From positions 62,001 through 126,000 of the forward strand of contig JADGJC010000095.1 in assembly GCA_027596075.1 (NCBI GenBank): a DNA stretch of 64,000 nucleotides, in the 5' to 3' direction. The notes below the pieces were generated by a model, which saw nothing but the letters and a program-made list of their open reading frames with translations, did no database searches and was not told the origin of the DNA. Of this stretch, positions 10,373 through 23,700 are shown one piece after another (within the stretch, counting starts at the first letter, position 1; each line of letters begins with the position of its first letter). A program made the translations under genes and the position numbers. The DNA comes from Rhizophlyctis rosea (Eukaryota; Chytridiomycota; Chytridiomycetes; Rhizophlyctidales; Rhizophlyctidaceae).

Positions 10373-12733
10373 TCAATCATGATCATCATCATCATCATCA
10401 CTCCACCTCGTACCTCGCCTACCACTCTCTTTCCCACTACTCCCCACCAACCGCCGCGAAGGCGTCGAAATGCTTTTTCGTGTCGGTGTCTGCCATGCGA
10501 AAATTCCACAAGTTCAGCAAGCAGAACGTAAAAATGTGAAAGTCCACAATCAGCCAATCCTCACCTTATACCCCTCCCCACCCCACCCCCCGCCTACACC
10601 CCACCCACCCCCGTGCCCGCCACCCCACCCATACACATCCCCCCCAAACGGCACAGGCGACGCAACAGCATGCGGATGCACAAACGTCGTATGCGTCGTT
10701 GCCGCCGCCGGCGCACCACCCCGTCCCTTAATCATCCCAAACGCCGTCGAGGAAAGTAAGAGCGTACCGAAAATCAACACAGTTCCAAACGCCATGGTTT
10801 TATAGGAGAGAGGCTCGACGAGTTTATTGAGGATTTCGGCGAGGGTTTCTGCACCTACTTTTAGTCTGTGTGGGGTGGGATGGGGGGTGGGTGTTAGGTT
10901 TGGGGAAGTGGGATTGATGGTTTGACGTATACTCTCAGAAGCAGAGGAGAAACGTAATTCAGATAAGTACCTCCCGACCTCCTTCGGATCCCTCTCCATA
11001 CAAAGCTCCCACTCCTTACACGCCTGCTCCATATACTGCACCCTTGTCGCCGGATCACACCGGTTCGTGACGTACAGTTTGGAGCATTCTGCTATTTGGT
11101 GGATTATTTCTGTGGATAAACATCATGGAATTGTTGTGTTCGTCATTGATTGTAAATAAACATAAACAAATGATCGAACAATGTACCGGTGGAATATTCC
11201 TCAGCCTTCATCTGCAGATCGTGGTGCACGGTCAACATGAATTGGACGACTATGTAGAGGAGGACTCCGATGACGAAGATGGTGAAGAATAGTTGGATGT
11301 AGCTGGTTGGTGAATCTGTTTAGTCGACAGGCGATTATGTGCCAGTTTGATGATGTCGAAATTTACCCGCTAACCATGTACGGCAGGACTAACCACTTTG
11401 TGCCAATCTCCCCAGAACGAGATGGTGCCCGGTATAATGGAAATCCTCCCCATCCGGATGGGACTAATGGCTCATCGATCTTCTTTCGTTTGCGTGATTG
11501 CTGTGGTGTGGAAATATACTTCGATGAGATTTTTCCCCATGCAACCTAGATACTTTCTCCTTCCATATGTATGTCGGACAAACTGCTGATCCCCCCAACT
11601 TCCAACACCCAACCCCCAACCCCAATTCATACACAATTGATCACAATGAGTTTTGCTTTCCAAACGCATCACATCGCATCATTCATGAGGAACGCCCTAC
11701 GCCTCATGGTGCCGCCATCATCGAACTCCGGTCATGTTCGAGCCAATGTCGAGTCCAGTGACTTCATGCTGTCTCATCCCAAGACATCGCCTCAAGCGCC
11801 ATCTCAATCAACATCACCCAACATCATCAACCCACCCCATATGTCTGAATCTCCTCTTCCGTCTCTGATCCCTCTTCATCGCTTACATCCTCGTCGGTAT
11901 GAGATAGACCATATCCCCGCTGCTTGGTGGACCGTCCCGCTCGTGATCGGCTGTTTAGGGATAGGCGGCTGCGGGCTCTTGCGATGGGGCGGGAAGATGG
12001 GGATGTAGGATGTGATTGTGATTCTGGCGGTGAAGATCGTGCATGGGGCGAGTGTTGCGTGGATAGTGTTGTGGATGTTGAGGTTGATTTTGAGTTGAAG
12101 TTGTAGACGTTTTCTATGAAGTGGTGAGTACCAGTCGTATGAACACGCCCGAGTCGGGCGTTCCCAAAACAGTCACAAAACCCGTTTGCAGAACTCACCA
12201 GGTTTACCGTCGTTCGCGGCAGTAAACAGCAACCCAGCTGATGACGAGTCGCCTATGATGCTGTGCGTCCGCCCGCCCACCCCACCCACACCGCCCACCC
12301 CACCCATTCCACCCATTCCACCATCCCCGCTCAATCGAAGCGAGTCAAACGCGCCGCCTAAAAGGCTTCCCAAACGTGAACGGGACCGTGATTTACCACT
12401 ATCGCCACTCGTGATATCAGGCGTTACCCCTCCCGGACTTGCCGCCAACCCAGCCCCACCCACCAACCCAGCCCCACCCACCAACCCAGTCCCACCCACC
12501 AACCCACCCCCTCCTACCAGCCCACCCCTTCCCACCAACCCGCCTCTCCCGTCTCGTGCAACAACTGGCGAAGTAGCCCCGTGAGCGTGATAAGGAGAAG
12601 TCATAAAGTCAGGGGCTGCTGATGTAGTCCTTTCCAGTATACGAGAGTGAGCAGTCAACCAAGGAGTATCTTTCCCACGCGGTTGCAGTGGATCTAGTTG
12701 GAAGTCCATGGGAGCCTGTTTCCCACGGTTCAT
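10373..12733 (-). CDS. BRL1: Brr6/Brl1-family nuclear envelope membrane protein
   Basis: Seven exons: 12199-12733, 11836-12113, 11367-11500, 11187-11302, 10971-11109, 10565-10865, 10373-10489. All junctions are GT-AG and in phase, and the total is exactly 540 codons (539 residues). The family acts in nuclear pore complex assembly and nuclear-envelope lipid homeostasis. The N-terminal 180 residues are low-complexity with GGLVGG-like and GGMGGVGG repeats; an acidic cluster DEDVSDEEGSETEEE follows. KWLVLPYMVSG leads into a first membrane span (about 317-339, YIQLFFTIFVIGVLLYIVV). The lumenal segment has the four family cysteines Cys363, Cys372, Cys385 and Cys391 in ECSKLYVTNRC and QACKEWELCMERDP. 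The amphipathic NKLVEPLSYKT precedes a second span (about 425-446). The tail ends in a run of Asp. Brr6 and Brl1 are paralogs; which one this matches is not decided. Confidence 0.92.
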
Positions 12734-15700
12734 GGTGGAGGGCGTGTGCGCGGGTGGAATTAGGGAGGTGTCAAGCTAGGAAGAGACGGGAGTCTTTCTT
12801 CCTCTTCCAAAGGTGCTTATGCACTGTATTGAGGATATTATATTCTGTGGGTTGTGGGGAAAAGGCAGCATGTCACGGCAGTGTTCCCAGTCTCCACACC
12901 GATCCAGAATGCTACAAGTCAAGCGACAGAAGGCAGGACAGAAGGTTTGTCGCTGGAGATGGGAAGTGGGAGTTTGTGGGTTTGTGGGTGTTACTAAGTA
13001 GCTAGCAGTAACATTATTAGCCATTGTTAGCTAGTGCCGTATGCATGACATAAGCATTCAGGAGGTTGGATACCACGTATTCGGTATTAATAGTCCAAAT
13101 GGACCTAATAAGCTAATAGAGACTACTTTCAGCACTTTGCTAGCAGCGGTGATATGATACCTTTGTGCCATATGAAGCGCGGAAGTGGAGGGGTGCGTGG
13201 ACTACACGCCCCTTACCAGAGCTTACGAAGGACCAGCTCACTGGAAAGAAAAAAACAGTTCAGGAATCGTCAACACCGATGCAATTAATTCCTCCAGTTT
13301 ACTTTGCCTCACAGCCTGTTTTCCACCCACGCGTCTAATTCGTTTGGACATGCAGGGGGCGAAAGTGCCTTGCCACTCACCGCCAATCACACAAAAACAA
13401 TGATAACATTGGTCCAAGAAATTAAGGAATGGCAGGTCCGAGACCCTGGCGCCATCGTTGCTGCCCACACCCAATGTTCACCACTTCTCTACTGATCGAT
13501 CTCTATGAAACGGAATGATTGGCCGAAAGCGCAAATTCCTTTACCAGATGGCTGGTTTCGGCCATCACAATCTCCACCAATTTTGAAGTGTTTCATATTG
13601 CATGCGATCGAATCAAGTCCAGAAATGTCAATAGCAATCGCTATCATTTCATTGAATGCCCAACTCTGCAAAAAATGAAGGCACACAAGCTGGGAATCAT
13701 TTTCCCCACATATCTGCAATATGTGGGCATCCATGATGATGCTTAGTATGCTTGGAAGGCTTTCGCTAGTCTTCAGAAGGCGCCTCACAATCCAGTACCT
13801 TGAACAGGGAGAAGTGGGAGATAAGAGGAATCCAGAAAAAAAGTGAAAAAGTTTAGACCCGAAGGATATTGGACGCATATGCATCAAAGCTGATACTTGA
13901 TGACATCTGCTCCAGCAGTGCCTTATGACTCTTATGCACAGGACAGAGTAAAGCACGGATTTGAAAGAGGACATGCCCATTCCGAAGTTGCGGAACCAAG
14001 TTGGTTGTGTACGCACCAAGCATCTGACGCTCCATCTTGGAGGTATCCACCACGTTATACGATTCGAAATGGTGCAAAAAGCGACAACATTTGGCATTAT
14101 AAAGGGCTCCAGCACCTCCGAATACACTAACGTGAGGGGCTCAGCTAAATGCAGTGCCTCCAAGCTTTCGCCATGCTTGTTTGTGGCAATTACGTCTTGT
14201 AGCACTTGTTGCGCGAATGAGGTCCCATTCTTGTTGAACCATGATACCTACGCAACTTTGTCAGGGAACGCACTGTCAGTCCATGTTCAACAGTCGCTGC
14301 ATAGATGCAACAGTTGAATTACGGCTGGAGCAACAGAATACGTTCCTTCTACACTCACATTTTTCCCATTTTCTGCGTGGCGGGACCTACTTGACTGGTC
14401 TGGATTGGCCACGTTCTATTTACGTATGCTATTTGAGCGCACAAGGCCATACTGTTCGGGTATAGTGAATGCAATCGTGTTCTGCACGATGTGATTCAGA
14501 GCCACAAAAGGCGTGTTTACCATCAATACACCTCACCAGCAAACGACTGCGTGAAATACCTTTTGCCTCATGGGTTTGCAAACTGACTGCCTTTTGTGTC
14601 CTAGCTGGTATGGTTTTTTGAACACCTCCAACATCAGTATTTGTTTACTTTCTGTGGCATTGCTTTGTTTATATTTGCCCTAAAATTCTGTGCCCGCAGA
14701 TCGTAAGTAATCATCGAAGGGATGCGCCCATATCTCGATTAGCAGATACGGTCAGAACATCCATTTCGGGGAGTGGCACCTTCGCGGAAAGAATCTCTGA
14801 CGAAAGCTCAAATGCCTTCGGACATTTAATCAGCTGAAATCTGCCATCCAGCAAAATGAGCAAGCCAGGAACAGAACGTTGCTGCTGCACAAAAGCTGTT
14901 TCTGAATTGAGGTAATTTGTGCGGATGCTTTTTCGCTTACACTGCATTGCACTCTGCTCGCATGCAACGAAAGATGGGATCGCCCAGCTCATATCTATCC
15001 TCTCCTTGAATTCGTGGGTGGGAAGAAGGAAATGATTCGTGCTCTCGTCCTCCCTGCACTCACCAGTCTGTAGTGGCCGCTACATCTGATTCGCATTGAT
15101 CCCTTTGGTTCCTGTACCAGACACGAAGTACACAACTCGTGTGGTTGAATTGAATTGACAGACCGAATGATTGATGCCGTACGTCGCATGGATTGGATCT
15201 TCGAGTTGCATCTTTGATGAAGTATTACCTGGTGTGAAATGAACCAGACAGGGCGGTCGGTACAGCGCGTATGAGTTGATTGGATAGCGATGGACGCGCA
15301 GTGCGAAGTTGCAACTCTCGATTCGCTCTCCAAATCATGTCGGCTGCCGACCGGCGTCGCAAAAAGCACGTTGCTGGTGATGACGGATCAGCAGAGTCTT
15401 GATGGAAATCAAAACGTATGTCCTTCTGCCATTGGTTAGGCTGCCAAACCATGACTTCTAACCTTGGAGGCACTTGCTAATTGAAAAGAAGGATAACTTA
15501 TATATCCCCAAATAATCGAGAGGTTGACTTCTGCAATGCGCGCAGACATGCATATACACGACGAGGATTGATAGTACCAAATGATCGGCGGGATGCGCCT
15601 TCATGCTTTGCAAAGTTTTGATATCCTATTACATACAAATCACAACATCAGTCTCGCTCTACACCATCGCGGAGTGATGAACGCCATTTGATAGATGAGC

Positions 15701-15901
15701 GGATCTAAGCGGTAGTGCTGGGGCATGGAGGCATATAGGCAGAGCATTGGCAGGAGGAATCTTGCTGGCAGTGGTATGTCACCTGATGACAAAAGCGGGA
15801 AATAATGAAATAATGACAACATGATGGATTGTTAGGATTCATCATCAAGGTAATTGAGCCGCCATTGTTACTTTTTTTGGGCGTCGCCAAAAGAAAAGCC
15901 T
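12734..15901. other. Gene-poor tract with coding-like debris on the minus strand
   Basis: The left end should carry the Brr6/Brl1 promoter. No complete gene was assembled. Protein-like minus-strand stretches occur near 13853-14077 (for example MERQMLGAYTTNLVPQLRNG) and 14711-15030 (listed separately). A 238-codon minus-strand frame at 13489-14205 has no recognisable domain. Confidence 0.4.
14711..15030 (-). pseudogene. Coding-like exon of an unrecognised protein
   Basis: One minus-strand frame of about 105 codons runs from near 15030 to a stop at 14711. It includes EFKERIDMSWAIPSFVACEQ and later SVPGLLILLDGRFQLIKCP. Its residue mix (spaced hydrophobics, few stops) reads as coding sequence rather than chance. 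I could not connect it to a start codon or to neighbouring exons, and I recognise no domain. It may be the last exon of a live gene or part of a decayed one. Confidence 0.35.
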
Positions 15902-16352
15902 TCAACGTGCACGGCCACGTACCGTGCTGCCATCGGGACAGAGCTTGGCAAGAGCAGGCATGATGCATCCGGTGCATGCAGTACCGGCGACGCATGTCGG
16001 AGATGAGGTGGCGGTGGGAGTAGCAGTTGCTGTGGGGGTAGGAGAGGGGCATGGGTCAATGGTGTTCGTGCATTTGCAGGACTTGTCGTATGCGCAATAT
16101 GGAGCACGCTGATACAAATGAGATGGTTTGGATTAGCATTGAAGGGTTTCGCGGTATAATCCTCGTTTTCCTCATCGGGGATGGAATTGTTCGTGTACTC
16201 ACGGTGACGTTGGTTCCTGGGCAGAGGAGCACGTATTGGGGGAGGATGCACGCACCGCATTTTGCTCGAACAGTGCACCTGCCGGTGCTGACGGAGGCCG
16301 CGGAAACGGAGCTGGCGAGGAAAGCGGTGACGGCGAGGGTGAGGAACTTCAT
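15902..16352 (-). CDS. Small secreted cysteine-rich protein with duplicated four-Cys motif
   Basis: Two exons, 16203-16352 and 15902-16108, around a 94-nt intron with GTGAGT and TATCAG borders in phase, giving 118 residues. Residues 1-18 (MKFLTLAVTAFLASSVSA) are a clear signal peptide. The mature chain has two copies of a motif with identical spacing, C-x5-C-x2-C-x8-C-P: the first begins CTVRAKCGACILP, the second CVAGTACTGCIMP. Between them lie YCAYDKSCKCTNTIDPC and a PTPTATATPTATSS linker. No family is recognised. Size, signal and cysteine pairing suggest an extracellular disulfide-bonded protein such as a wall component or effector-like protein; the function is not shown. A CATAAAA element lies about 75 nt upstream. 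Confidence 0.78.
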
Positions 16353-16516
16353 ATTGGCGGGGTTGAAAAAATGTGGAATTGGGAATGGAATATGGAGGGG
16401 CGCCGAATGAAGTAGGGTCCATTTTATGAGACGAGAAAATATGGCTTGCTGCGTGCATTGCTTCCGGCACACGCGCGTTATGGGGAAGCTGTCCGATTTG
16501 CTTAAAGACCTCCCAA

Positions 16517-16939
16517 CTAATCCTCCACCCTGTGCCTCCATGTGCTCCGACAGATTGGTGTTTTATCTACGAAACCAAGTTTTTCTCGGCACTTTCGAGG
16601 ACGTTTCTTTTGCAGCTTTGCTGCTGCCATTACGATGGTCGAATGTTCCTTCCGGAACCTTGGGAAATGTTCTTGGTGGAACTCCTGGAACTCCTCTCCA
16701 GATTGGGAAGAACGCATGAGGGACGTTTGTGCTTCCCATGTGTTCCAACTTTCAGACTTTCGCACCAGAGTTGGGTGTGGCTGGTCGGGCCAGATTGCTG
16801 ACATAATCAACCTCCTCTCCTCGTGGATTTTTGCTCGCTCGTTTTTCATCAGCGAATTGAAAATTTCATCTTGATGCTGAATTCTGAGACGAAAGGCTTC
16901 TTTGCCCGCCATCTTCGAACAGAACTCTTCCGGGATAAA
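16517..16939 (-). CDS. Unrecognised protein, 140-codon terminal exon
   Basis: An open frame of 140 codons plus stop begins just after a good acceptor (GATGTCAG) at 16940 with FIPEEFCSKMAGKEAFRLRI and ends at 16517. An internal ATG at 16912 would by itself give 131 residues. The product is charged and basic, with helical stretches (NERAKIHEERRLIMSAIWP) and a basic tail (KLQKKRPRKCREK). No domain is recognised. The sequence upstream to about 17260 also looks protein-like, so this is probably the last exon of a multi-exon gene, or its remnant. Confidence 0.4.
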   Translation of the reverse strand, partial: FIPEEFCSKMAGKEAFRLRIQHQDEIFNSLMKNERAKIHEERRLIMSAIWPDQPHPTLVRKSESWNTWEAQTSLMRSSQSGEEFQEFHQEHFPRFRKEHSTIVMAAAKLQKKRPRKCREKLGFVDKTPICRSTWRHRVED

Positions 16940-19900
16940 CTGACATCATTTTTGCCCACAGCCAACCGCATCGGAATGCAGACACACCGTGGCCGCAAAG
17001 TTGGACTCCATCTGATGCCGGAATCAGCAAAAAAAATAACTGACGAATCCCCCAGGAAGTCAACGGAAGTTGGCCGCTTGAGCGCGCAAGAACAGTTGGC
17101 AATGAAGCTTCCCCATCTGCACTGAGCCTCATACTTGGTGGGATGAGGTAATCTGGAATACCAGCAATTATGGAGGATGCGCTTCAGAGGAAGTAAACCA
17201 GGAATAGTCAGAATGAAATGATGACATCCACGCAGCATCTTTGACGCAAGACAGCGCAAAAGGGTGTCGCAAATCCTCTGGACTTGATATGGCGGGCAAA
17301 GTCTTATATCGCAGTCGGTGTACTAGTATGGTCAATCGTTTTGTCTGCGGTTTTCGAGAACACTCACTTCAACCCGAAGAAGGCCATACCAAAACATAGC
17401 CCTTGCTTTTATGGAGCGAGTCCTACTCGTTGAATTATTCGCCAAATCACGCTGCAACATGCCTTGGTGAGGTCGTTGCCTCATCCACCTGGGCGGAGAC
17501 TAAAAGAAAGTTAGGGAGGGAATGGATGTAAAGCTAACTACTGGTCCCTGCATCAGGACTATCTGGACAACCTTCAATGAATGAGGCTCAGTCTATCAAG
17601 AAATCGACGAGATTTTGGACACCGTTTTCTCCATTGAGTCCAATGTTCCAAGAGGTCAAAAAGTACATGGCCTCACGTGGACAATAACGTCCCATGTGGT
17701 ATTAGACAAGATGGGATCGAGACCTCCAACAGAAACAGCTACCTGCCAGTGAGATCCGTTCCTAGTCAGGATGGGAGGTCTTGGACACCAACATCGAAAA
17801 AAAGTCCGCGTTCAAAGCCATAATGGAGCGAGTGAAGGATGGACCCATGCGCTAACCACCACATGCTCCAGTCGATGACAACTCCAACAGAATGGGTTGC
17901 ACATTCATCCATGGGCGGGCGGGAGGTCCTGTCAATCTGTCCCTCTACTGCAGTCATATTTTCCGGACGGGTACAAAGATCCGTTCCAGAAATCACACAC
18001 AGCCCTCCGATTTTTTTTGCATTCGTTTTCGTCGAGCAGAACCTCACGTTGATGGCTGCGGCAGACATGACATCTATTGTGGGCAGGGCGGAAAAAAAAC
18101 ATCAATGAATCGCAAAACCAGGAACACATATCGTGAGCTACGAAGCTTAAAGTTTGGCGAAGTATCGTGCATGACTTTCACAATCATCCGTCCTAAGCGC
18201 GTTATAGAGGAGAAGATTGTGCGGCGGGATGCATCGAAATGTACACTCAGCAGCATAAGAACTCGAAGTGCATCAGCACAGCTGACAGTGTTTGAGACGC
18301 GCAAGGCGCCATCACAACATTCCTTGACCTCGACTGAAGCAAGTCCTGCGATTGTAAACTCAATGGATGCACAGTCTCCTGCGGCAGCGAAACCACATTC
18401 AGTTGTCTCTACTGATTTTCGCTCTCGACCATCCCATTCGGCAACCCCACGAGTGGTTTCTGAGAAGGACACCGAAAACCGTATGGGACAGGGATGCCGA
18501 CCGGAGTATGCAACCTTTCACGGCAAAACAATGCCAGTGAAATGCAAAAAGATTGATGTGTTGGATGCATATAAATGAATCAAAATGGTGGCAATCACTT
18601 CATTTCGTCATACGTCTACTGGATTGTCTGTACCCTGCTTCGAGTGCTCACCTCCTGTTGCTGATTTCAATGTCGTCAATCCTGCTTACGGCTAAGCAAC
18701 CCGACTGGTCAAAGCGGCAGTCTGGAGCTGTTCTTTGCATTGATCGACGGTTTACATCCTTTTTTGGGCAAGATTTGTTCGTTAGCAAGGGTTGAAAGGT
18801 CAACTCGATCGCGATCTCGGCTGCTGACATGAGAAAGAAAAGGCAGTCAGTCGTAACTCCACAAACTTTTGGGTGCGGATTCAACCATGAGCGCACTGGA
18901 CATGTTTTTTTGCCGCCGACGACGTGTTCACGCATTGAGTGGCAGTACATGGCAAGGGAAGTATCAACATTCACCATTGAGCGCGCAACGAATAGGCGTG
19001 CAACTATGTGTCCAAGTCCGCATTCACGCAGACGATGCGATGGCAGCTAACGAATCAGAGCGAGTTATATCCTTTTCCTGCGCACAAAAGAAAGCCGCTG
19101 TTGACTACCTCAATCATCAACTTAATATTGCTGTAGTGATATGTCGTGGCTAATGCAAATCCGCAAGCAGCACAAGTAGCACTTTCTCTCTGCTGACCTC
19201 TTATCAAAGAGTAAGTGAATTGCCATAAAGTACCCAGCAAAAAGGGGGAGATCCGGAATGCTTGATTGCTTGACGGCACCGCCATGACGCAACCGCTCAC
19301 ACTTCACTTGCCAGTCATTTCACTTTTCGCCAATCAATGCACTGGCGGTACTGGCGAAAAGAAATAGTTTGACGATGGTACCCTCGCGACTGTCCGCACC
19401 TAAGCTGAATGTGAAAAGAATCAACCGGGTAGTACCGGTATTTTCCATTGAGCATCACCAGTGGGGGTGGGATAGTGAGCGACTCACGTTGTAAAAGGTG
19501 TTGAAGTACGTGCACTATGATTCATGCAGCCCAAACCATCTCCGTGAGCTTTTTGTATTCCCTCCGCAATCCTCAGAGGAAAAAGGTATGGTATGCACGG
19601 TTTCGGTCACCTTGGCATTGCGCGGACCCACTGGATCGCCAATCATGAGCAGTGGTATTACCATCCCGAAGTACTGCGTGAACTCCGTCGTTCCCTCTCC
19701 AACCAAAAGTGACATCCCCTGACCGCACGATTGAGTGTGAAGGTGTCCCCAATGCTGTGGTCAGATCTTTGCACATGTGCCTTCACGATGCCATAATACG
19801 ATATTGCTGGACTGGAATATGGGCGGCAATTGCGCACTTCCTGCCCTTATTGCAGACTGCAGGATTACCCCATCCGCCAATCGCCTATCAGAGATGGACC

Positions 19901-20776
19901 TGGAGATTTCAGTGGTCCTGTGCACGTAGCCGGACATTGCATAAGATTGATTTCCCGAAAGTGAATGCTGCCTGCTCCTCTCAAAAGCAATGGTAAACTG
20001 CTAGGCTTCGGACGCCATTCATATTTGTTCACCTCTCTTCTTTTTAGTGTCTGGAGCCAAAAAAGACAGAGACTCGGAGGAATACACACTCAATCTGCTC
20101 CGCATGACGTTTGAGACAGAAACAAGAATGGATCAACACACCCCAAAGTTTGAGCGGTAAGCTCTCAGACATGGAACCCAACTACCCATCCCACAACAGT
20201 GAAATCAACCGAGCGCAATGAAGCAGAAGCGGCATCCTCATCAGTTATGAGAGTTGAGGGCGGGACAAACAACAAACAACCAATGCTGATCAACTATCAT
20301 AGCATGAGCAGGTGGCAGTTTGCGGGGCATTAGAAAGAACGTGCACGTTGTCTCTCAAAAGCTGGAACATGAGAGAATGTTTGATATCGTTTACTTCCTT
20401 TTGAAAGGGGTTGCTGGAATCCAATGTTGGTGCGGGTTCTGGGCAATTCCGACACCCGAAGTTGAACGAGTTATCAACCACGTGACCGCCGGGCCAATAT
20501 GACCTGTCACTGTGCCACCGATGATGACTGTGCTAATTTTTTGTATCTTGTGCTACCAAAAGGCGATCAAGGGCCATCTGTTGACAACGACAGATGACTG
20601 CAAGGGCCGTCGGTTTCAAAGCAAAGAGCGAAAGTGTAAAAGCAATCTTGCCATCTTCTTCACCGGTACGCAACCAAGCAATTGTCAAGAGGCAAGGCGA
20701 GATAGACAGATACCATCAATCTGCTTCTCGCCGCGCGTAAATTGACAGCGTAACATACAATCGATTGCGAAAGGAT
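16940..20776. other. Gene-poor tract upstream of the coiled-coil gene
   Basis: No complete gene recognised. A plus-strand frame at 17892-18578 (228 codons) lacks any domain or splice support. The last few hundred bases should hold the promoter of the coiled-coil gene starting at 20777. Confidence 0.4.
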
Positions 20777-23700
20777 ATGCCGAACGAATCGGCAGCAACC
20801 CTCGTCGGGCTGGCCGCTCTAACGGCCTCGGTCGTTGCGCTCCTCTTCGGTGGCAAGCGCGGAGCTGGCGAGCTTGAGCCGGAGCCTATTGAACAGCAAG
20901 TCGCTGGACCGCCAGCGAAGAAGCCCAAGAGGAAGAGGAGTTCGTCGAAGTTGGAGAAGCCTGTGAAGGAAAGTGGTGTTGCTGAGCGAGGTTTGGAGCT
21001 TATTCCTGAGAAAAGTGCTGTGGAGACTTCCAAGAAGGTATGCATCTGGAACTGGGGACCGTTATTTTCTTATGTGTCATATTCCATGCCTGTATCGAAT
21101 GTGTTGCGGCGGTGGCAATTAGTCTTCTTGGTTGCTCCATTACAGAACACCTTTATGAGTTTAATGGGCAAAAAAAGATGTGTAACCGCTGAGGAGATAT
21201 TTACAGTGTGGTCATATAGTGAATGATGGGTTGAATGTGCAAGATCGGACCTCAGAGACTGACATAGAACACTTCTACAGGAGATTGACATACCCAGGTC
21301 GTTACCCGCCATTGCTGAGGTAGAGCCAGCTCTCACAGCATATACCGCAAAATCAGATGTCCCCATTGCGCCATCTACCAATGCTACGGCCTCCATCCTG
21401 CAGCCATCCGCTACCAAAAAGACCGCATCACAGAAGAAGCAAATCAAGCGTAAGAAGTCCAAGCGGGACTTGGCCACCAAAGCCGTACGCCCCTCACCCA
21501 CTGGAGCCTCTGCTGTTCAAGAGGACGACAAGGAGGAGGAGGAACCCATTGCGGAGGACTCTATTGAGGACTTGATCCTCCTGGGTGCTCTTTCTGGACG
21601 GGCGCCAGCTGTTTCCACCGCTGCTGCGGCCTCTAGTGGTAGCACCAAACGGAAGAGAAGCAAGAAGGAGAAGGAAGCTCAACAAGAAGTTCCCGCCCCG
21701 CAAGTGGTTGAGCCCACTCCCACTCCGTCGGCGACACCTACCCCCGTCGCCTCGCCCGTGACTACCCCCTCCAAAGCCGAGGCCTCCGCCCCAAGGAATT
21801 TGGACACCGATACCCGCGACGCATACCTGACGCCTCCACGCTCAACTGGCACATCGACCCCGATCTCTCCATCCCGTCTCGCGGCAAGTCTCCCCACCCC
21901 AGACACCACCGACGCCCAAGTCCTCTCCACCCGTCTTTCGTTCCTTGATGCGGAGCTTACGCGGTTGAATGCGGGGTCTGCCCAGAAGGCTGCGGAAGTT
22001 GCGGCGCTGAAAGCTGAGGTGGCGGCATTGAAGAACGAGAACTTTGCTTTGAAGGCGGAGAAGGGACGGTTTGTGGAGGAGGTTCAGCAGAAGGATAGCA
22101 AGATTGCAGAGGAGGTCAAGGTTTTGCGTGACACCAACAGAGTCTTGACTCGGAACTTAGGCGACGTTCAAGTCCAACTTCGTGACATGAAAGCATCCTA
22201 CGAAAAAGACCTCGCCACCTCCCAGAAAACCATCACGACGCTTCAATCACTTCTGGATAAATCACAATCACAAGCCGCCCTGCAACCGGCACTTGATAAA
22301 GCCCGCGCTGAAGTGGAAGCGTTCAAGGGTCTTAATGCCCAGTTAAGGGATATGGTTGCTGCGCGGGAGGGTGAGATGGACAACATCCGAAGTGAATTGG
22401 CGGTTAAGGATGGGGTAGTTGAGGAGTTGAAGGCGAATGTTGATGATACGAGGGGGGCGCTTGTTGGTGCTGGGAAGGAGGTTGGGAGGTTGGAGGGGGT
22501 TGTTGGGGAGTTGAAAGCTGAGGTTGAGAGGGAGAAGAGTGGGAGGAGGGAAGTTGAGGCGGAGGTTGGCGGTTTGAAGAAGAAGGTTGGGGAGTTGGAG
22601 GGGGAGAAGAAGACGTTGGTTGGGCAAGTTGAAGGGGCAAAGAAGAGTGAAGCGAAGGTCAAGGCTTTGGAAGGGGACTTGAAGAATGTGCGAGAGGAGT
22701 TTGAAAGGTGTGAAGTTCAGGCGGAGTTGTTTAGGAAGGGTGTGTTTAGGAAGTGGGATGAGGTTAGGGAGGTCATTAAGCAAAATATCGCGTTGCGTAA
22801 GGAAATCGAAGCTTTAAAGAATGCTCCTGCTCCCGCGGCGCCTACCCAAGTCGTGACTCGCGAGTTGAAGGACCCGCAGATCAGTGCGAAGGCTGCTGCG
22901 GACTTTGAGGCTGTGGCTGGGTACACGGCTTTAGTTAGGTCCTTGGCGGGAGGTTTGGAAGCTGCGGCTAGGAGTGTGCCGAAGGGTGATGGGAAGGAGG
23001 TGGAGGCTCTCAATGCGCGTGCGGCGAAGGCGGAAGCGGAGGTGAAGGTTTTGAAGGATGCGGCCGGTGCTCGGGCAGTGCAGAATGCGGAAGGGACGGA
23101 GGGTTACGCGGCGCTTGTTAGGTCTCTTGCATCTGGGTTGGAGAGTGCTAAGGCCGTCAAACCGCCCGTCACGGATGGAAAGGATGTTAATGCCTTGAAG
23201 GCTAAACTTGCGGAAGCTGAATGTACTGCTAAGGCCGCCACTGCGGAAGTGCAACAACTCAAAAACGCTCAAGCATCTCGTGCTGTTGGGCAATGCGAAG
23301 GCAGCGAAGGCTACGGTGCTTTGGTCCGATCGCTTTCGTACGGTTTGGAAGCTGCTGCCGCCGCGAAGAAGGGTCCCATCGTGGACGCCAAGGAGGTTGA
23401 TGCGTTGAAGACTCGTCTTGCGGCCACGGAGGGCGAGCTTCAGGCTTTGAAGGCGGTGCAGGGTCAGAAGGCTGCTAGGGAGGCTGAGGCTCTTGCGGGG
23501 TACACTGTTTTGGTTAGGACTTTGTCTTCGAGTTTGGAAGCTTCTCACAGGCAGGTTGAGGCGGTTGGGAAGGAGATTCTGGTGTTGAAGGAGGCTGCGG
23601 TGAAGACTCGGGCGGTTGAAGCTGTTGAAAAGGTCACGTCTACATCCAAGAGCGCGGATTCTGCCATCGCTGCGGCCGAATCTGCTAGTGGGTACGCTGC

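Noticed and set aside
11571..12008. 145-codon plus-strand frame
   Set aside because: Covers exon 2 and a 335-nt intron of the Brr6/Brl1 gene on the opposite strand; no domain and no splice support.
12186..12584. 132-codon Pro-rich frame on the plus strand
   Set aside because: Antisense of the Gly-rich repeats in exon 1 of the Brr6/Brl1 gene, whose seven-exon model is strongly supported.
13489..14205. 238-codon minus-strand frame
   Set aside because: Long but without domain or codon bias; a protein-like stretch in this interval lies in a different frame (13853-14077), so the long frame is probably chance.
17892..18578. 228-codon plus-strand frame
   Set aside because: No recognisable domain, no biased codon use and no clear promoter; mixed composition like surrounding non-coding DNA. 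It cannot be excluded as a gene, but is not supported.
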